From: JBHBQE01 sp041776485
Lineage (GTDB): Bacteria; Bacillota; Clostridia; Lachnospirales; Lachnospiraceae
Assembly: GCA_041776485.1 (NCBI GenBank)
Contig: JBHBQE010000006.1
Coordinates: 62,001-126,000, forward strand
Direction: 5' to 3'
DNA: 64,000 nt
The translations under genes and the position numbers were made by a program. This document shows positions 1 through 8,587 of this stretch, in pieces (positions within the stretch are counted from its first letter, which is position 1; every line of letters starts with the position of its first letter). Below the pieces are notes generated by a model that saw only the letters and a list, made by a program, of their open reading frames with translations, did not search any database and had not been told where the DNA came from.

Positions 1-191
1 TTTAAATGATAAGACTGCATATATAATCCAATTGGCATATATATTTATAACATTAAAATTATAATATAAAATACTGTATATAGCAATTTCTGCTATTATT
101 TAAAAGCTAATAAAATTTTCAGGTTTCCATGAAATAAATAGAGCACGAATAGAATATTTTTTGATATCTATAGGCATATGAAATTTATAAA

Positions 192-232
192 AGCCTGATA
201 AAATAGAAATATAAGTCAGGCTGTTGTTTTTG
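192..232 (+). terminator. hairpin with T-rich tail upstream of the first gene
   Basis: AGCCTGA (192-198) pairs with TCAGGCT (216-222) across a 17-base loop and is followed by GTTGTTTTTG. It lies about 60 bases before the first start codon, so it may end an upstream transcript or act as a leader attenuator for the operon. The rest of 1-281 is AT-rich and holds no gene that I can support. Confidence 0.4.
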
Positions 233-281
233 TACAAATTGCAGCCCGGTGTAAATATATAATTGACATAAAGGAGAAAAT

Positions 282-1208
282 ATGACTGTTAAAATTTGCG
301 GAGCGCCCTGCTGTTGGGGTGTAGATGATGTTAAAAACCCGTATTTACCACCTTGGACAAGAGTTTTAAAGGAGGCAGGCATGGCGGGATACAGTGCTAT
401 TGAGCTTGGTCCCTATGGATACCTGCCAATAGATGTGGAGCTGGTATCAAGCGAGCTTGAAAAGAATAATTTAGGAATTGTTGCAGGGACAATTTTTGAT
501 GATTTATTAAGTGATGGCAATTATGAAAATATATTAAAGCAGGTGGACGATATATGTTCAATTATCACCAAGCTGCCACCCCTTTCAAAGTATGAGGGAC
601 AGAAATTTCCCACCCCATACTTAACTGTAATGGATTGGGGGCATGATGAGAGGGATTATGCGGCGGGACATCCTGACAAAAGTCCCAGACTAGGTGATAA
701 TGACTGGAATACTATGGTTAAGCATATTATTGGTATATGTAAAAGAGCGGGGGAATACGGAGTAAGACCTGTCATTCACCCTCATGCCGGAGGTTATATT
801 GAATTTTCCGATGAAATAGAAAAGATAACTCAGGATATTCCCTATGATATAGCGGGTCTTTGCTTAGATACGGGACATCTATATTATTCTAAAATGGATC
901 CTGTGGAGTATTTGAAAAAATATCAGAAAATATTGGATTATGTTCATTTTAAGGATGTAAATAAGGATATTTATGATCAGGTTATGGGAGAAAAAATTCG
1001 ATTTTTTGAAGCTTGCGGAAAGGGAGCCATGTGTCCTATCGGAATGGGAAATTTGGATTATCCGGCAATAAAGTCTGCTCTGACGGAAATAGGTTACAGC
1101 GGATATATAACCATTGAACAGGAAAGGGATCCCAGAAATTCTGACAAGAGCCTTGAGGATGTCATGAAAAGTGTTGAGTATTTAAAGTCAGTAGGATACG
1201 AAATATAG
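282..1208 (+). CDS. sugar phosphate isomerase/epimerase family TIM-barrel protein (IolE/IolI-like)
   Basis: A 308-residue xylose-isomerase-like TIM barrel related to inosose dehydratase/isomerase. Metal-site signatures are visible: HPHAGGYIE near residue 167, CLDTGHL near 195, VHFKDV near 222 and TIEQERDP near 274. These enzymes bind a divalent metal and act on keto-cyclitols or ketoses. The start is supported by AAGGAG eight bases upstream. It is followed after 13 bases by a Gfo/Idh/MocA dehydrogenase and then iolH, so a role in handling an inosose or an inositol stereoisomer is inferred. It differs clearly from the better iolE match at 22.9 kb, so it is probably not the main inosose dehydratase. 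Exact substrate unknown. Confidence 0.8.
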   Translation: MTVKICGAPCCWGVDDVKNPYLPPWTRVLKEAGMAGYSAIELGPYGYLPIDVELVSSELEKNNLGIVAGTIFDDLLSDGNYENILKQVDDICSIITKLPPLSKYEGQKFPTPYLTVMDWGHDERDYAAGHPDKSPRLGDNDWNTMVKHIIGICKRAGEYGVRPVIHPHAGGYIEFSDEIEKITQDIPYDIAGLCLDTGHLYYSKMDPVEYLKKYQKILDYVHFKDVNKDIYDQVMGEKIRFFEACGKGAMCPIGMGNLDYPAIKSALTEIGYSGYITIEQERDPRNSDKSLEDVMKSVEYLKSVGYEI

Positions 1209-1221
1209 CAAGGAGGAAACT

Positions 1222-2400
1222 ATGATAAACGGAAGCAAAGCTCTTAGCCACCCAATCAGATGGGGTATGGTAGGAGGAGGAAAGGGCAGCCAGATCGGAT
1301 ATATCCACAGAAGTGCAGCCCTTAGAGACAAAAATTTTATTCTTACAGCAGGTGCCTTTGATATTGATGTTAATCGAGGTATGGAATTTGGAAAGGAACT
1401 GGGGGTTTGCAGTGACCGTTGCTATAAGGATTATGTGACCATGTTTAAGGAGGAGGCGAAAAGACCTGACGGAATCGAAGCCGTAACCATTGCCACTCCA
1501 AACAGTATGCATTATGTTATATGTAAGGCTGCTCTTGAAGCAGGATTGCATGTAATATGTGAAAAGCCCCTTTGCTTTACCGGCAGTGAGGCTGCTGAAC
1601 TGGTGGAGCTTGCAAAAAAGAAAAATTTGGTGGTTGGCGTAACCTATGGGTATTCAGGTCATCAAATGATACAACAGGCAAGACAGATGATTAAACATGG
1701 TGACCTTGGAAAAATTCGTGTTATCAATATGAGCTTTGCATTTGGAGCGTATAATACAAAAATCGAAGAAAATAATGAAGCTGCCAGATGGAGATTTGAT
1801 CCAAGCAAGGCAGGTTCATCCTTTGCTCTTGGGGATGTGGGAACTCACCCCTTGTTTATCATTGAGGCAATGATTCCTGATATGGAAATAGACTCTCTTA
1901 TGTGTACTAGGCAAGCCTTTGTTGAAGGCAGAGAATTGGAAGATAATGCATTTGTTATTATGAATTTAAAGGAGAGTAAAGCGGTTCAAGATAACGCTCA
2001 AGTATATTGCTGGTCAAGCTCTATAAACTGCGGAGCAAGACATTATCACAAAATCAGGATAGTAGGCTCAAAGGCTTCAATAGAGTGGGATGATGAAAGA
2101 CCTAATCAAATGAGCTATGAAGTGGAAGGGGAGCCGGTTAGAGTCTTGGAAAGAGGAGCTTCCTATCTGTATCCCGAGGCACTGGTAGAGGATAGAATAG
2201 GCGGAGGTCATGCCGAGGGCTTATTTGAAGCATGGGCTAATCTATACAGAAGATTCGCCTTTGCGATGGATAAAAATGCAGATAAACGGGAATATGGAGA
2301 TTTCTGGTACCCCAGCGTAGAGGCAGGTGCCCAGGGTGTTAAATGGATAGAAAAATGTGTAGAATCTGCTGATAACGGCAGCGTATGGGTTAAATATTAA
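1222..2400 (+). CDS. Gfo/Idh/MocA family NAD(P)-dependent oxidoreductase
   Basis: A 392-residue two-domain dehydrogenase. The N-terminal Rossmann fold starts with GMVGGGKGSQIG, and the cofactor/substrate motif CEKPL occurs near residue 114. The C-terminal half has the alpha/beta substrate domain with a GDVGTHPL catalytic-loop-like segment near residue 205. Relatives oxidise inositol isomers or other cyclic polyols to ketones with NAD or NADP. RBS AGGAGG lies just upstream. It sits between two TIM-barrel genes of the inositol type, so a dehydrogenase for a cyclitol other than the iolG substrate (for example scyllo-inositol) is a reasonable inference. Family certain, substrate not. Confidence 0.85.
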   Translation: MINGSKALSHPIRWGMVGGGKGSQIGYIHRSAALRDKNFILTAGAFDIDVNRGMEFGKELGVCSDRCYKDYVTMFKEEAKRPDGIEAVTIATPNSMHYVICKAALEAGLHVICEKPLCFTGSEAAELVELAKKKNLVVGVTYGYSGHQMIQQARQMIKHGDLGKIRVINMSFAFGAYNTKIEENNEAARWRFDPSKAGSSFALGDVGTHPLFIIEAMIPDMEIDSLMCTRQAFVEGRELEDNAFVIMNLKESKAVQDNAQVYCWSSSINCGARHYHKIRIVGSKASIEWDDERPNQMSYEVEGEPVRVLERGASYLYPEALVEDRIGGGHAEGLFEAWANLYRRFAFAMDKNADKREYGDFWYPSVEAGAQGVKWIEKCVESADNGSVWVKY

Positions 2401-2433
2401 TTATTTTCTAAGTTTTGTATCGGAGGAATTATT

Positions 2434-3348
2434 ATGAAAATTGCATTTGATGTGGATGTATTGGCAAAGCAGATGAGTATAAAGGATATGGTATATAAGG
2501 TGGCTGACTGGGGCTATAAATATATTGAGCAGTCGCCTCATCCCAAGATTAACCCATTTTACAAGCATCCTTTATTTTCTCCTGAGGTTGAAAAAGAATA
2601 TAGACAGGCATTAAAGGATACAGGCGTAGAGATCTCGTCCTTTATAGTAGTATATCGCTGGAGCGGTCCTACAGAGGAGCAGAGATTACATGCTGTAGCG
2701 AACTGGAAGAGAATGATAGAAATTGCTGTGGATATGAATGTTCCGGTTATAAATACGGAGTTTTCAGGAGATCCTAACCAGCAGGAGATTTGCAATGGGA
2801 TGTTCTTCCGTTCTATGGAGGAATTGCTTCCAATCATAGAAAGAGAAGGTATAAGAGTGGAAATCCAGTCGCATCCTTATGATTTTTGTGAGCTTAATGA
2901 TGAAGCATGTGATATAGTAAAGAGCTTCCGTTCAAAGAATCTCGGATATGTTTATTCCGCTTCTCACGGATTTTTCTATGATGAGGGTAAGGGAGATGTA
3001 AGACATATGCTTGAATATGCAGGGGATGAGTTGACTCATGTTTTGCTGGCTGATACATATAATCAGACAAAGGACTGCAGATATATTCTTAATCCACCAT
3101 GGCTTAATTCCAGAGGGAGAGCAGATGTAACCATTCACCAGCATACAGCCATGGGAGAGGGTGAGGTAGATTTTGAAGGGATATTTGAAACCTTAAGAAA
3201 GATGGATTTTGTAAACAAGCAGCTTGCAAATAATCCTCCTAAGGTAGGCGGAGATAATATTATTTGTGTTTCCTATTTCGGGTTTCCTGAGAAAATGGAT
3301 AAAGCAGCTCCCGAGGCATTGGATAGGATTAAGAGGGAGCTTCTGTAA
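2434..3348 (+). CDS. iolH: IolH-like sugar phosphate isomerase/epimerase of inositol catabolism
   Basis: A 304-residue TIM barrel that closely resembles IolH as I recall it: it opens MKIAFDVDV, followed by VADWGYKYIEQSPHP and later NTEFSGDPNQQEIC and IEREGIRVEIQSHPYDFC. IolH belongs to iol operons, but its precise reaction is not settled. It carries a roughly 15-residue insertion relative to the Bacillus form (around NPPWLNSRGRADV). It is the last gene of the left iol block, 33 bases after the dehydrogenase, with RBS GGAGG. A strong terminator follows within 35 bases. The assignment rests on remembered family sequence, not a search. Confidence 0.85.
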   Translation: MKIAFDVDVLAKQMSIKDMVYKVADWGYKYIEQSPHPKINPFYKHPLFSPEVEKEYRQALKDTGVEISSFIVVYRWSGPTEEQRLHAVANWKRMIEIAVDMNVPVINTEFSGDPNQQEICNGMFFRSMEELLPIIEREGIRVEIQSHPYDFCELNDEACDIVKSFRSKNLGYVYSASHGFFYDEGKGDVRHMLEYAGDELTHVLLADTYNQTKDCRYILNPPWLNSRGRADVTIHQHTAMGEGEVDFEGIFETLRKMDFVNKQLANNPPKVGGDNIICVSYFGFPEKMDKAAPEALDRIKRELL

Positions 3349-3381
3349 CAGTAACTGCAAGGCGGAATATATTATATGATA

Positions 3382-3420
3382 ACTGAGCCGGATACATTTA
3401 GGATGTATCCGGCTCAGTTT
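3382..3420 (+). terminator. Rho-independent terminator after iolH
   Basis: A perfect 15-bp stem, CTGAGCCGGATACAT (3383-3397) with ATGTATCCGGCTCAG (3403-3417), with a 5-base loop and TTT after it. It ends the left iol operon. Confidence 0.9.
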
Positions 3421-3848
3421 ATGCAGAATATTGCAGTGTCAGCTAAAACTGGCAGAGTGAGAGGTACGAAGTTGTCTGTGATGTGAGCGGAATAAGAGCG
3501 GGGGACCTAAACGTAGGAAGAAAAAAGGATAGTGTCTCAAATAATAAATTACGGAATCTGCGGATGTGTTATAATTATTAAATATTATCTAGTACAGCAA
3601 TAGTTTTCTTAAAAATTATTTTTGTTTATATTCTAAAAAGGGTAAATTTTTTATATTTAATGTTTGCTTTTTTAAATATTCCAGTTTTTTCAATATTTAT
3701 ATCATTTCAGAGATATTAAAGATAATATATTATTCATAAAAAGTATAAAAAAATACAAAGTATACAAATCCATGCTAAATTATTGTATATTTTGAAGGTT
3801 GAAAAATATATTAAATTGTTTTAACCTTTTAAGGCAAAGCTATGACAC
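3421..3848. other. non-coding interval before the ABC transporter
   Basis: No credible gene. Bases 3440-3530 are less AT-rich than the rest and contain a 35-codon open stretch with no start, possibly a decayed fragment. Bases 3560-3848 are very AT-rich, as expected for a promoter region; a weak TTGTAT-18-TATATT pair near 3783-3812 could be the promoter. Confidence 0.4.
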
Positions 3849-3897
3849 AGATATAGCCATTTTATATGGCATTATTTGTGAGAGTGTGGCTATATCT
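3849..3897 (+). promoter_or_regulatory. inverted repeat in the leader of the sugar-binding protein gene
   Basis: An 11-bp perfect inverted repeat, AGATATAGCCA (3849-3859) with TGGCTATATCT (3887-3897), ends 20 bases before the start codon. A smaller competing hairpin, GCCAT/ATGGC (3856-3870), shares the left arm. This could be an operator, an mRNA-stabilising 5' structure, or a switch between two folds. Confidence 0.5.
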
Positions 3898-3917
3898 AAG
3901 AAGGGAGAGAAATAATT

Positions 3918-4946
3918 ATGAAAAGAAAATTAGCTATGCTGCTTACAGTAGCCATTACAGCGGTGTCCGTAATGGCCTGTGGAGGAACCACTGATACTGC
4001 TTCAACCGGTTCGGACTCAGGGGCAAGTGCAAACCAGTCTGATAAAAGTACAGATGAGAATTATAAGATTGATGTTATTCTAAAAACTTTATCATCTGAA
4101 TATTGGCAGTATGTTAAGGCAGGAGCCGATGCGGCAGCGGCAGACCTTGGAGTTACGGTTGATATCAAGGGTCCTTCATCTGAGACAGCCTATGATGAAA
4201 TGCAGAATATGATAGAAACTGATATTACATCAGGCGGATATGATGCAATGGTTATAGCTCCGCTTCAGTCTGATACCGTTACTACGCTTGTAGCCGGAAC
4301 GAAAATACCTATATTTGCCGTTGATACAGATTTTGATGCACCCGAGAAGATTTCCTTTATTGGAACCGGTAATGAAGAGGCAGGATATGAAGGCGCTCAG
4401 GCTGCTTATAAGGCAGCGATTGCTGCAGGCTGGAAGGAAGTTAAATGCATTGAGATTGCAGGAGTTCAGGGTGACAACACCAATACTGCTCGTATGAACG
4501 GATATAAGAAAGGTATAAATGACGCAGGCGGAGAGTTCCTTGAGGACGAGGTTCAGTATGCCGATGCAGTTGCAGACAAGGCTGTTACAGCTATGGAGGC
4601 TATTATGCAGACTCATCCCGAGGGTATTGCCGTTATCTGTGCAAACAATGATGATATGGCAATGGCAGCAGCTCGTGCAGCAAAGGGAAATAAGGCATAT
4701 GAGAAAACAATATTCCTTGGCTTTGATGGAAACAGAGCGGCTTGTGAGTCAATTTTAGCAGGCGAAGAAACTATGTCCGTAATCCAGGATGCTTATGGAA
4801 TGGGCTATAAGGCAGTTGAAACTGCGGTTGCTTACCTGAACGGCGAGAAGGTAGATGAGTTTGTAAGCAAGTTTGAAAACTCAGGAGTAGTTGATAAGAG
4901 TAATGCACAGGAACGTTTGGATACATTAGACAGTTATCTTAAATAA
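3918..4946 (+). CDS. sugar ABC transporter substrate-binding lipoprotein (RbsB/inositol-binding type)
   Basis: A 342-residue periplasmic-binding-protein type 1 (ribose-like) lipoprotein. Residues 1-21 form a signal peptide ending in lipobox VMAC, followed by a Ser/Thr/Asp-rich linker, as for Gram-positive binding lipoproteins. The two-lobed domain starts near residue 50 (YKIDVILKTLSSEYWQ) and contains FAVDTDFD and ICANNDDMAMAAARA. It is anchored outside the membrane and delivers a sugar or polyol to the permease. It heads an operon with a double-ATPase and an RbsC-like permease. Because iol genes flank this operon on both sides, inositol or a related cyclitol is the inferred ligand. RBS is GGGAGAG. 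Confidence 0.88.
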   Translation: MKRKLAMLLTVAITAVSVMACGGTTDTASTGSDSGASANQSDKSTDENYKIDVILKTLSSEYWQYVKAGADAAAADLGVTVDIKGPSSETAYDEMQNMIETDITSGGYDAMVIAPLQSDTVTTLVAGTKIPIFAVDTDFDAPEKISFIGTGNEEAGYEGAQAAYKAAIAAGWKEVKCIEIAGVQGDNTNTARMNGYKKGINDAGGEFLEDEVQYADAVADKAVTAMEAIMQTHPEGIAVICANNDDMAMAAARAAKGNKAYEKTIFLGFDGNRAACESILAGEETMSVIQDAYGMGYKAVETAVAYLNGEKVDEFVSKFENSGVVDKSNAQERLDTLDSYLK

Positions 4947-4963
4947 TTTTATCAACTGTATAT

Positions 4964-4996
4964 CTTACCCTCTGTATAAAGCAGAGGGTAAGTTTT
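4964..4996 (+). terminator. intercistronic hairpin (partial terminator)
   Basis: CTTACCCTCTG (4964-4974) pairs perfectly with CAGAGGGTAAG (4982-4992), loop of 7 bases, then TTTT. It lies between the binding-protein gene and the ATPase gene, where partial termination commonly keeps binding protein in excess over membrane components. Confidence 0.8.
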
Positions 4997-5084
4997 GACA
5001 TAAATTATTATATCGGCAATTTTGGAGAGATAAGTCTTACTTGGTAGACTTTGTGTGGTAAATATAGAAAAGGGAGAATCGTGA

Positions 5085-6593
5085 ATGAGTGAATATGTTG
5101 TAGAGCTTAAAAACTGTACAAAAACGTTCCCGGGAGTTATAGCCCTTAATAAAATGCAGCTTTCCGTAAAACCAGGTGAGATACATGGGCTTATTGGAGA
5201 AAATGGAGCGGGGAAATCCACATTGATAAAGATTTTAACAGGTGTGTATTTTCCGGATGAGGGCAAGGGAGAGATATTAGTAGAGGGGAAGAAGCAGAAA
5301 TTTAAAAGCCCTAACGATTCTGCAGCCGCAGGGATTGCCTGCGTATATCAGGAACTTAACATAGAACCTTTATTAAGCATCACTGATAATATATTTATTA
5401 ATAAGTGGATAAAAGGACCGGGAGGTCTTTTAGACTATAAGACAATGCATGAAAAGGCTAAGGAGGTTATGACTTCTCTTGGCCAGGATATAGATCCCAG
5501 AAAGCCGGCAGGTAATTTTGGCATGGGAGTGAAGCAGATGATTGAAATAGCCAAGGCTGTTTTAATTGACACTAAAATGATTATTATGGATGAGCCCTCC
5601 TCATCCTTGGGTGAAAAGGAGGTTAAAGAGCTTTTTAAAACCTGCAGGAAGCTAAAGGAACAGGGAATTGGAATAGTCTTTGTATCCCATAAGCTGGAAG
5701 AACTTTTTGAACTTTGTGACAGAGTGACGGTTATTCGCGATGGCGAGTTTATAGAAACAAGGGATATTGACAAATGGGATAATGACTCCCTTATCTCTGC
5801 AATGGTCGGACGTACTCTTGACAATCTTTTTCCTAAGGAAGAGGGTAAGCAGGGTGAGATTGCTCTGGAGGTTAAGAATCTAAGCTCAGCGGGAATTATT
5901 AAGGATGTAAGCTTTAAGGCATATCGTGGAGAGGTGCTGGGCTTTGCAGGACTTGTGGGAGCCGGGCGTACTGAGGTTATGAGGGCTGTATTTGGAGCAG
6001 ACGCCATTGATTCCGGTAAAATATTTGTTAATAATAAACAGGTATATATTAAAAGTCCTGGGCAGGCAATCAAGGCGGGAATAGCATTTTTGACAGAAGA
6101 CAGAAAGGGACAGGGTCTTGTGCTTCAGGAGGCTCTTAGAACCAATTTGGTTTTAGCAAATCTTGGAGGCTTTGCAAGCGGACCGTTCCTTAATCAGAAA
6201 AAGATTGTAGAGGCAGGGGAAAAGAATATATCTGACCTGAGAATAAAAACTCCCTCTATAGATGAGCGCGCGGGACAGCTTTCCGGCGGAAATCAGCAAA
6301 AGGTGGTTATCGGGAAATGGATAAATACAGATGCTGAGATATTTATTTTTGATGAGCCTACAAGAGGTATTGACGTAGGTGCTAAAATAGAAGTTTATAA
6401 TGTTATGAACCGTCTTATAAAGGAAAATAAATGCGTCATTATGGTTTCATCAGAGCTGCCGGAAATTCTGGGTATGTCGGATCGCGTTATCGTTATGCGT
6501 GAGGGGCGAATTATGGGCGAAACCAGGCGTGGCAGTAAATTCTTCAATCAAGAAGCTCTTATGAGTGCAGCATGGGGAGGAAAATTAGAATGA
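5085..6593 (+). CDS. sugar ABC transporter ATP-binding protein (RbsA/MglA type, two NBDs)
   Basis: A 502-residue fusion of two ABC nucleotide-binding domains, the usual length for the ribose/galactose/inositol class. NBD1 has Walker A GENGAGKST near residue 38 and Walker B IIIMDEPSSSL near 167. Its signature is the degenerate NFGMGVKQM. NBD2 (from about residue 262) has a GLVGAGRTE Walker-A-like loop, a canonical LSGGNQQK signature near 399 and IFIFDEPTRGID. Degeneracy of opposite elements in the two halves is normal for this class. It powers import with the permease, whose start overlaps its stop (ATGA). Confidence 0.92.
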   Translation: MSEYVVELKNCTKTFPGVIALNKMQLSVKPGEIHGLIGENGAGKSTLIKILTGVYFPDEGKGEILVEGKKQKFKSPNDSAAAGIACVYQELNIEPLLSITDNIFINKWIKGPGGLLDYKTMHEKAKEVMTSLGQDIDPRKPAGNFGMGVKQMIEIAKAVLIDTKMIIMDEPSSSLGEKEVKELFKTCRKLKEQGIGIVFVSHKLEELFELCDRVTVIRDGEFIETRDIDKWDNDSLISAMVGRTLDNLFPKEEGKQGEIALEVKNLSSAGIIKDVSFKAYRGEVLGFAGLVGAGRTEVMRAVFGADAIDSGKIFVNNKQVYIKSPGQAIKAGIAFLTEDRKGQGLVLQEALRTNLVLANLGGFASGPFLNQKKIVEAGEKNISDLRIKTPSIDERAGQLSGGNQQKVVIGKWINTDAEIFIFDEPTRGIDVGAKIEVYNVMNRLIKENKCVIMVSSELPEILGMSDRVIVMREGRIMGETRRGSKFFNQEALMSAAWGGKLE

Positions 6594-7582
6594 AAGAAAA
6601 GAAATTAGGTGGATTTGGTCAGTATTTAGGAACACTGGGAGCGCTGCTGATTTTAGGCATTATCTTGGCTATTGCAAGTCCTAACTTTTTAAATTATAAC
6701 AATATTATGTCTATTTTAAAGCAGACTTCTTTTACAGCATTATTGTCAACAGGTATGTTGCTATGCTTGATTACTGCAGGAATTGATTTGTCAGTGGGAG
6801 CAAACGCAACATTTTGTGCCTGTATCATGGGTATGCTGGTTAAAAGCGGGGTTACAAATCCTGTGATTCTCATTTTAGTAGCTCTTTTATCGGGAACGAT
6901 TATCGGATTTGTAAATGGAATGCTGCTTACCAGACTGCATTTACCGCATCCTTTTGTTTCCACTTTGGGCATGAAAAATTTTCTGTGGGGAACCGCCCTG
7001 CTTGTTACAGGATCACAGATGATTTCAGGATTTCCTGAAGGAGTTTTATCATTAGGGTCAGTTGACATAGGAGGATTCCCCATAAGCTTTATGCTTGTTA
7101 TATTAATATATTTGGTTATGCACATTGTGCTTACCCGTACTGTATTCGGAAGGTCAATATATTGTGCCGGCGGAAATATGGAGGCTACAAGACTTTCAGG
7201 CATTAATGCAGCAAATGTGCTTACGATGTGTTATGTAATTTCCGGATTTATGGCGGGCTTGGCAGGTATAGTTTCGGTTGGCCGCTCAGGAATTTGTAAC
7301 GGTGCCAATGCTATTCAGCCCTATGATACAGATGCGATTGCTTCATGCATTCTGGGTGGAGCCTCATTTATGGGTGGAAAGGGAACCATGATTGGGACTA
7401 TGCTGGGTGCATTGATTATTGCTACACTGCGCAACGGATTTGCGCTGCTTTCCATTGATTCTGCCGTACAGAATATGGTGCTTGGGTTAGTTATAATTTT
7501 GGCGGTTCTTTTGGATGTCACAAGAGAACATTCCGCCGAGAAGGCACGGAGAAGAGAAGCTGCCAAGGCAGTTAAGGAATAG
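6590..7582 (+). CDS. sugar ABC transporter permease (RbsC-like)
   Basis: A 330-residue polytopic membrane protein of the ribose/inositol permease family, with about 8-10 hydrophobic segments and the family signatures GIDLSVGANATF near residue 64 and ASCILGGASFMGGKGT near 251. I start it at the ATG at 6590, which overlaps the ATPase stop as ATGA and has GGGGAGG 10 bases upstream; the in-frame ATG at 6572 would lack a ribosome site. The overlap implies translational coupling. It forms the pore of the presumed cyclitol importer. Confidence 0.9.
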   Translation: MKEKKLGGFGQYLGTLGALLILGIILAIASPNFLNYNNIMSILKQTSFTALLSTGMLLCLITAGIDLSVGANATFCACIMGMLVKSGVTNPVILILVALLSGTIIGFVNGMLLTRLHLPHPFVSTLGMKNFLWGTALLVTGSQMISGFPEGVLSLGSVDIGGFPISFMLVILIYLVMHIVLTRTVFGRSIYCAGGNMEATRLSGINAANVLTMCYVISGFMAGLAGIVSVGRSGICNGANAIQPYDTDAIASCILGGASFMGGKGTMIGTMLGALIIATLRNGFALLSIDSAVQNMVLGLVIILAVLLDVTREHSAEKARRREAAKAVKE

Positions 7583-7590
7583 GATTGTAA

Positions 7591-7791
7591 GTGAATAGAA
7601 ATATATTCCGTATGCTGGCAGGCATATTTTTGGTCTACATTGGATTTGACTTAGGCAGGCAAATATATGTGGATGATGGTAATCCATTATTCTATATTCC
7701 GTCTGTAATATTTATGGTGCTTGGAGGCTCTTTTTGCATATACTATTACAGGCAGCATAAAAGGGACAAGGATGGGGAAGACGGAGAATAG
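7591..7791 (+). CDS. small two-helix membrane protein
   Basis: A 66-residue ORF with a GTG start 8 bases after the permease stop. It has two hydrophobic segments (about residues 6-24 and 32-52) separated by a short polar stretch, and a charged tail rich in Lys/Asp/Glu. The upstream AAGGAA is weak and slightly distant. The tight spacing suggests it is the fourth gene of the transport operon. I do not recognise a family; function unknown. Confidence 0.5.
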   Translation: MNRNIFRMLAGIFLVYIGFDLGRQIYVDDGNPLFYIPSVIFMVLGGSFCIYYYRQHKRDKDGEDGE

Positions 7792-7845
7792 AAAGGGAAC
7801 TATTACATTCCATTAATTCAACAAGAGATAGCTGACATCAATCAT

Positions 7846-8179
7846 ATGTCAACATTGAAAAAGGCAAGCCGGAGGAAGAGATGGCAGTGTGTGGAAATGA
7901 CGCAAACAATAGCGGCAGAAAATGCCCGTGTTGTGCAGAATCAGGACGGGTATCAGAAACACTGCGACGGAATGGGCAAGCGTTACGATGAAGCCAAGGT
8001 ACGGCAAGGAAGCGCAGAGCGAACGGCTGGTGGACTTAATCAAGGTACTGAAAGTTCAGGACGGAACCATCAGCGACTTTGACGGCAGCCTTTGGAACAG
8101 CATGGTCGAGCTCGTCACGGTTGGCTGGAACAAAGAAATCATGGTCATTTTTTGAGACGGCATGGAGATACAGGTATAA
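7846..8179 (+). pseudogene. remnant of a large serine recombinase (C-terminal end)
   Basis: Two overlapping frames together give the tail of a site-specific serine recombinase of mobile elements. Frame 1 (from 7846) carries the coiled-coil segment IAAENARVVQNQDGYQ followed by KRYDEAK. Frame 2 (from about 8010) continues with SERLVDLIKVLKVQDG, then FDGSLWNSMVE, and the closing strand. The last strand is interrupted by TGA at 8153-8155 where the family normally has Arg (FRDG), consistent with CGA to TGA; after it the same frame reads DGMEIQV and stops at 8179. No N-terminal catalytic domain is present. GC content here is higher than in the neighbours. Family call rests on recalled C-terminal patterns. 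Confidence 0.7.
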
Positions 8180-8200
8180 CAGATACATAGACAGAATTGG

Positions 8201-8228
8201 CACTCGGCTGCGGTCGGGTGTCTTTTTT
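8201..8228 (+). terminator. hairpin plus T-run behind the recombinase remnant
   Basis: CACTCG (8201-8206) and CGGGTG (8215-8220) form a short stem with one G-T pair, followed by TCTTTTTT. It resembles the terminator found just after recombinase genes in integrated clostridial elements and probably marks the old element end. Confidence 0.5.
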
Positions 8229-8587
8229 CATTAAGTGGCAGAAATGTCAATAAATTTGCGGTATAATAACTTATCTGATTTGTAAAATTGAATTGCAGAG
8301 AACGGAATTTTTAAAATGATAAAGAACAATCTCGAAATTGATGTAAAAGTAAAATGCCTGTAAGAAGGTGTCACGCGGGCACAACTTATGGAGATGTCGG
8401 TACTTTCGCTCAGTATGTCAGCAGGCTTATAAACAAGAAAGCCGGCATTGTCAATAAAATCTTTGTGGATGTGCCCGACATCCCGCAAACTCTAATTTAT
8501 CCTCGTACATTTATTGAAAACTCAAATGTATAATTTTTGTTCTGTTTAACCTATCTGCAAAGTACATATATATTCTTGTTTTTAATT
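8229..8587. other. unidentified interval inside the mobile-element scar
   Basis: The only noteworthy reading frame is a 59-codon plus-strand ORF (8354-8533) with no convincing ribosome site; its product contains TYGDVGTFAQYVSRLINKK. I do not recognise it. It could be part of a decayed gene carried by the element. Confidence 0.3.

Noticed and set aside
5435..6073. 212-codon minus-strand open frame
   Set aside because: It lies wholly inside the ABC ATPase gene, has no ribosome site and no recognisable motif; it is an antisense shadow.
6694..7203. 169-codon minus-strand open frame
   Set aside because: It is antisense to the permease, and its composition mirrors the hydrophobic codons of that gene.
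8354..8533. 59-codon plus-strand ORF as a gene
   Set aside because: It has no ribosome site, no recognised family and lies in a decayed interval; it is only mentioned within the interval entry.
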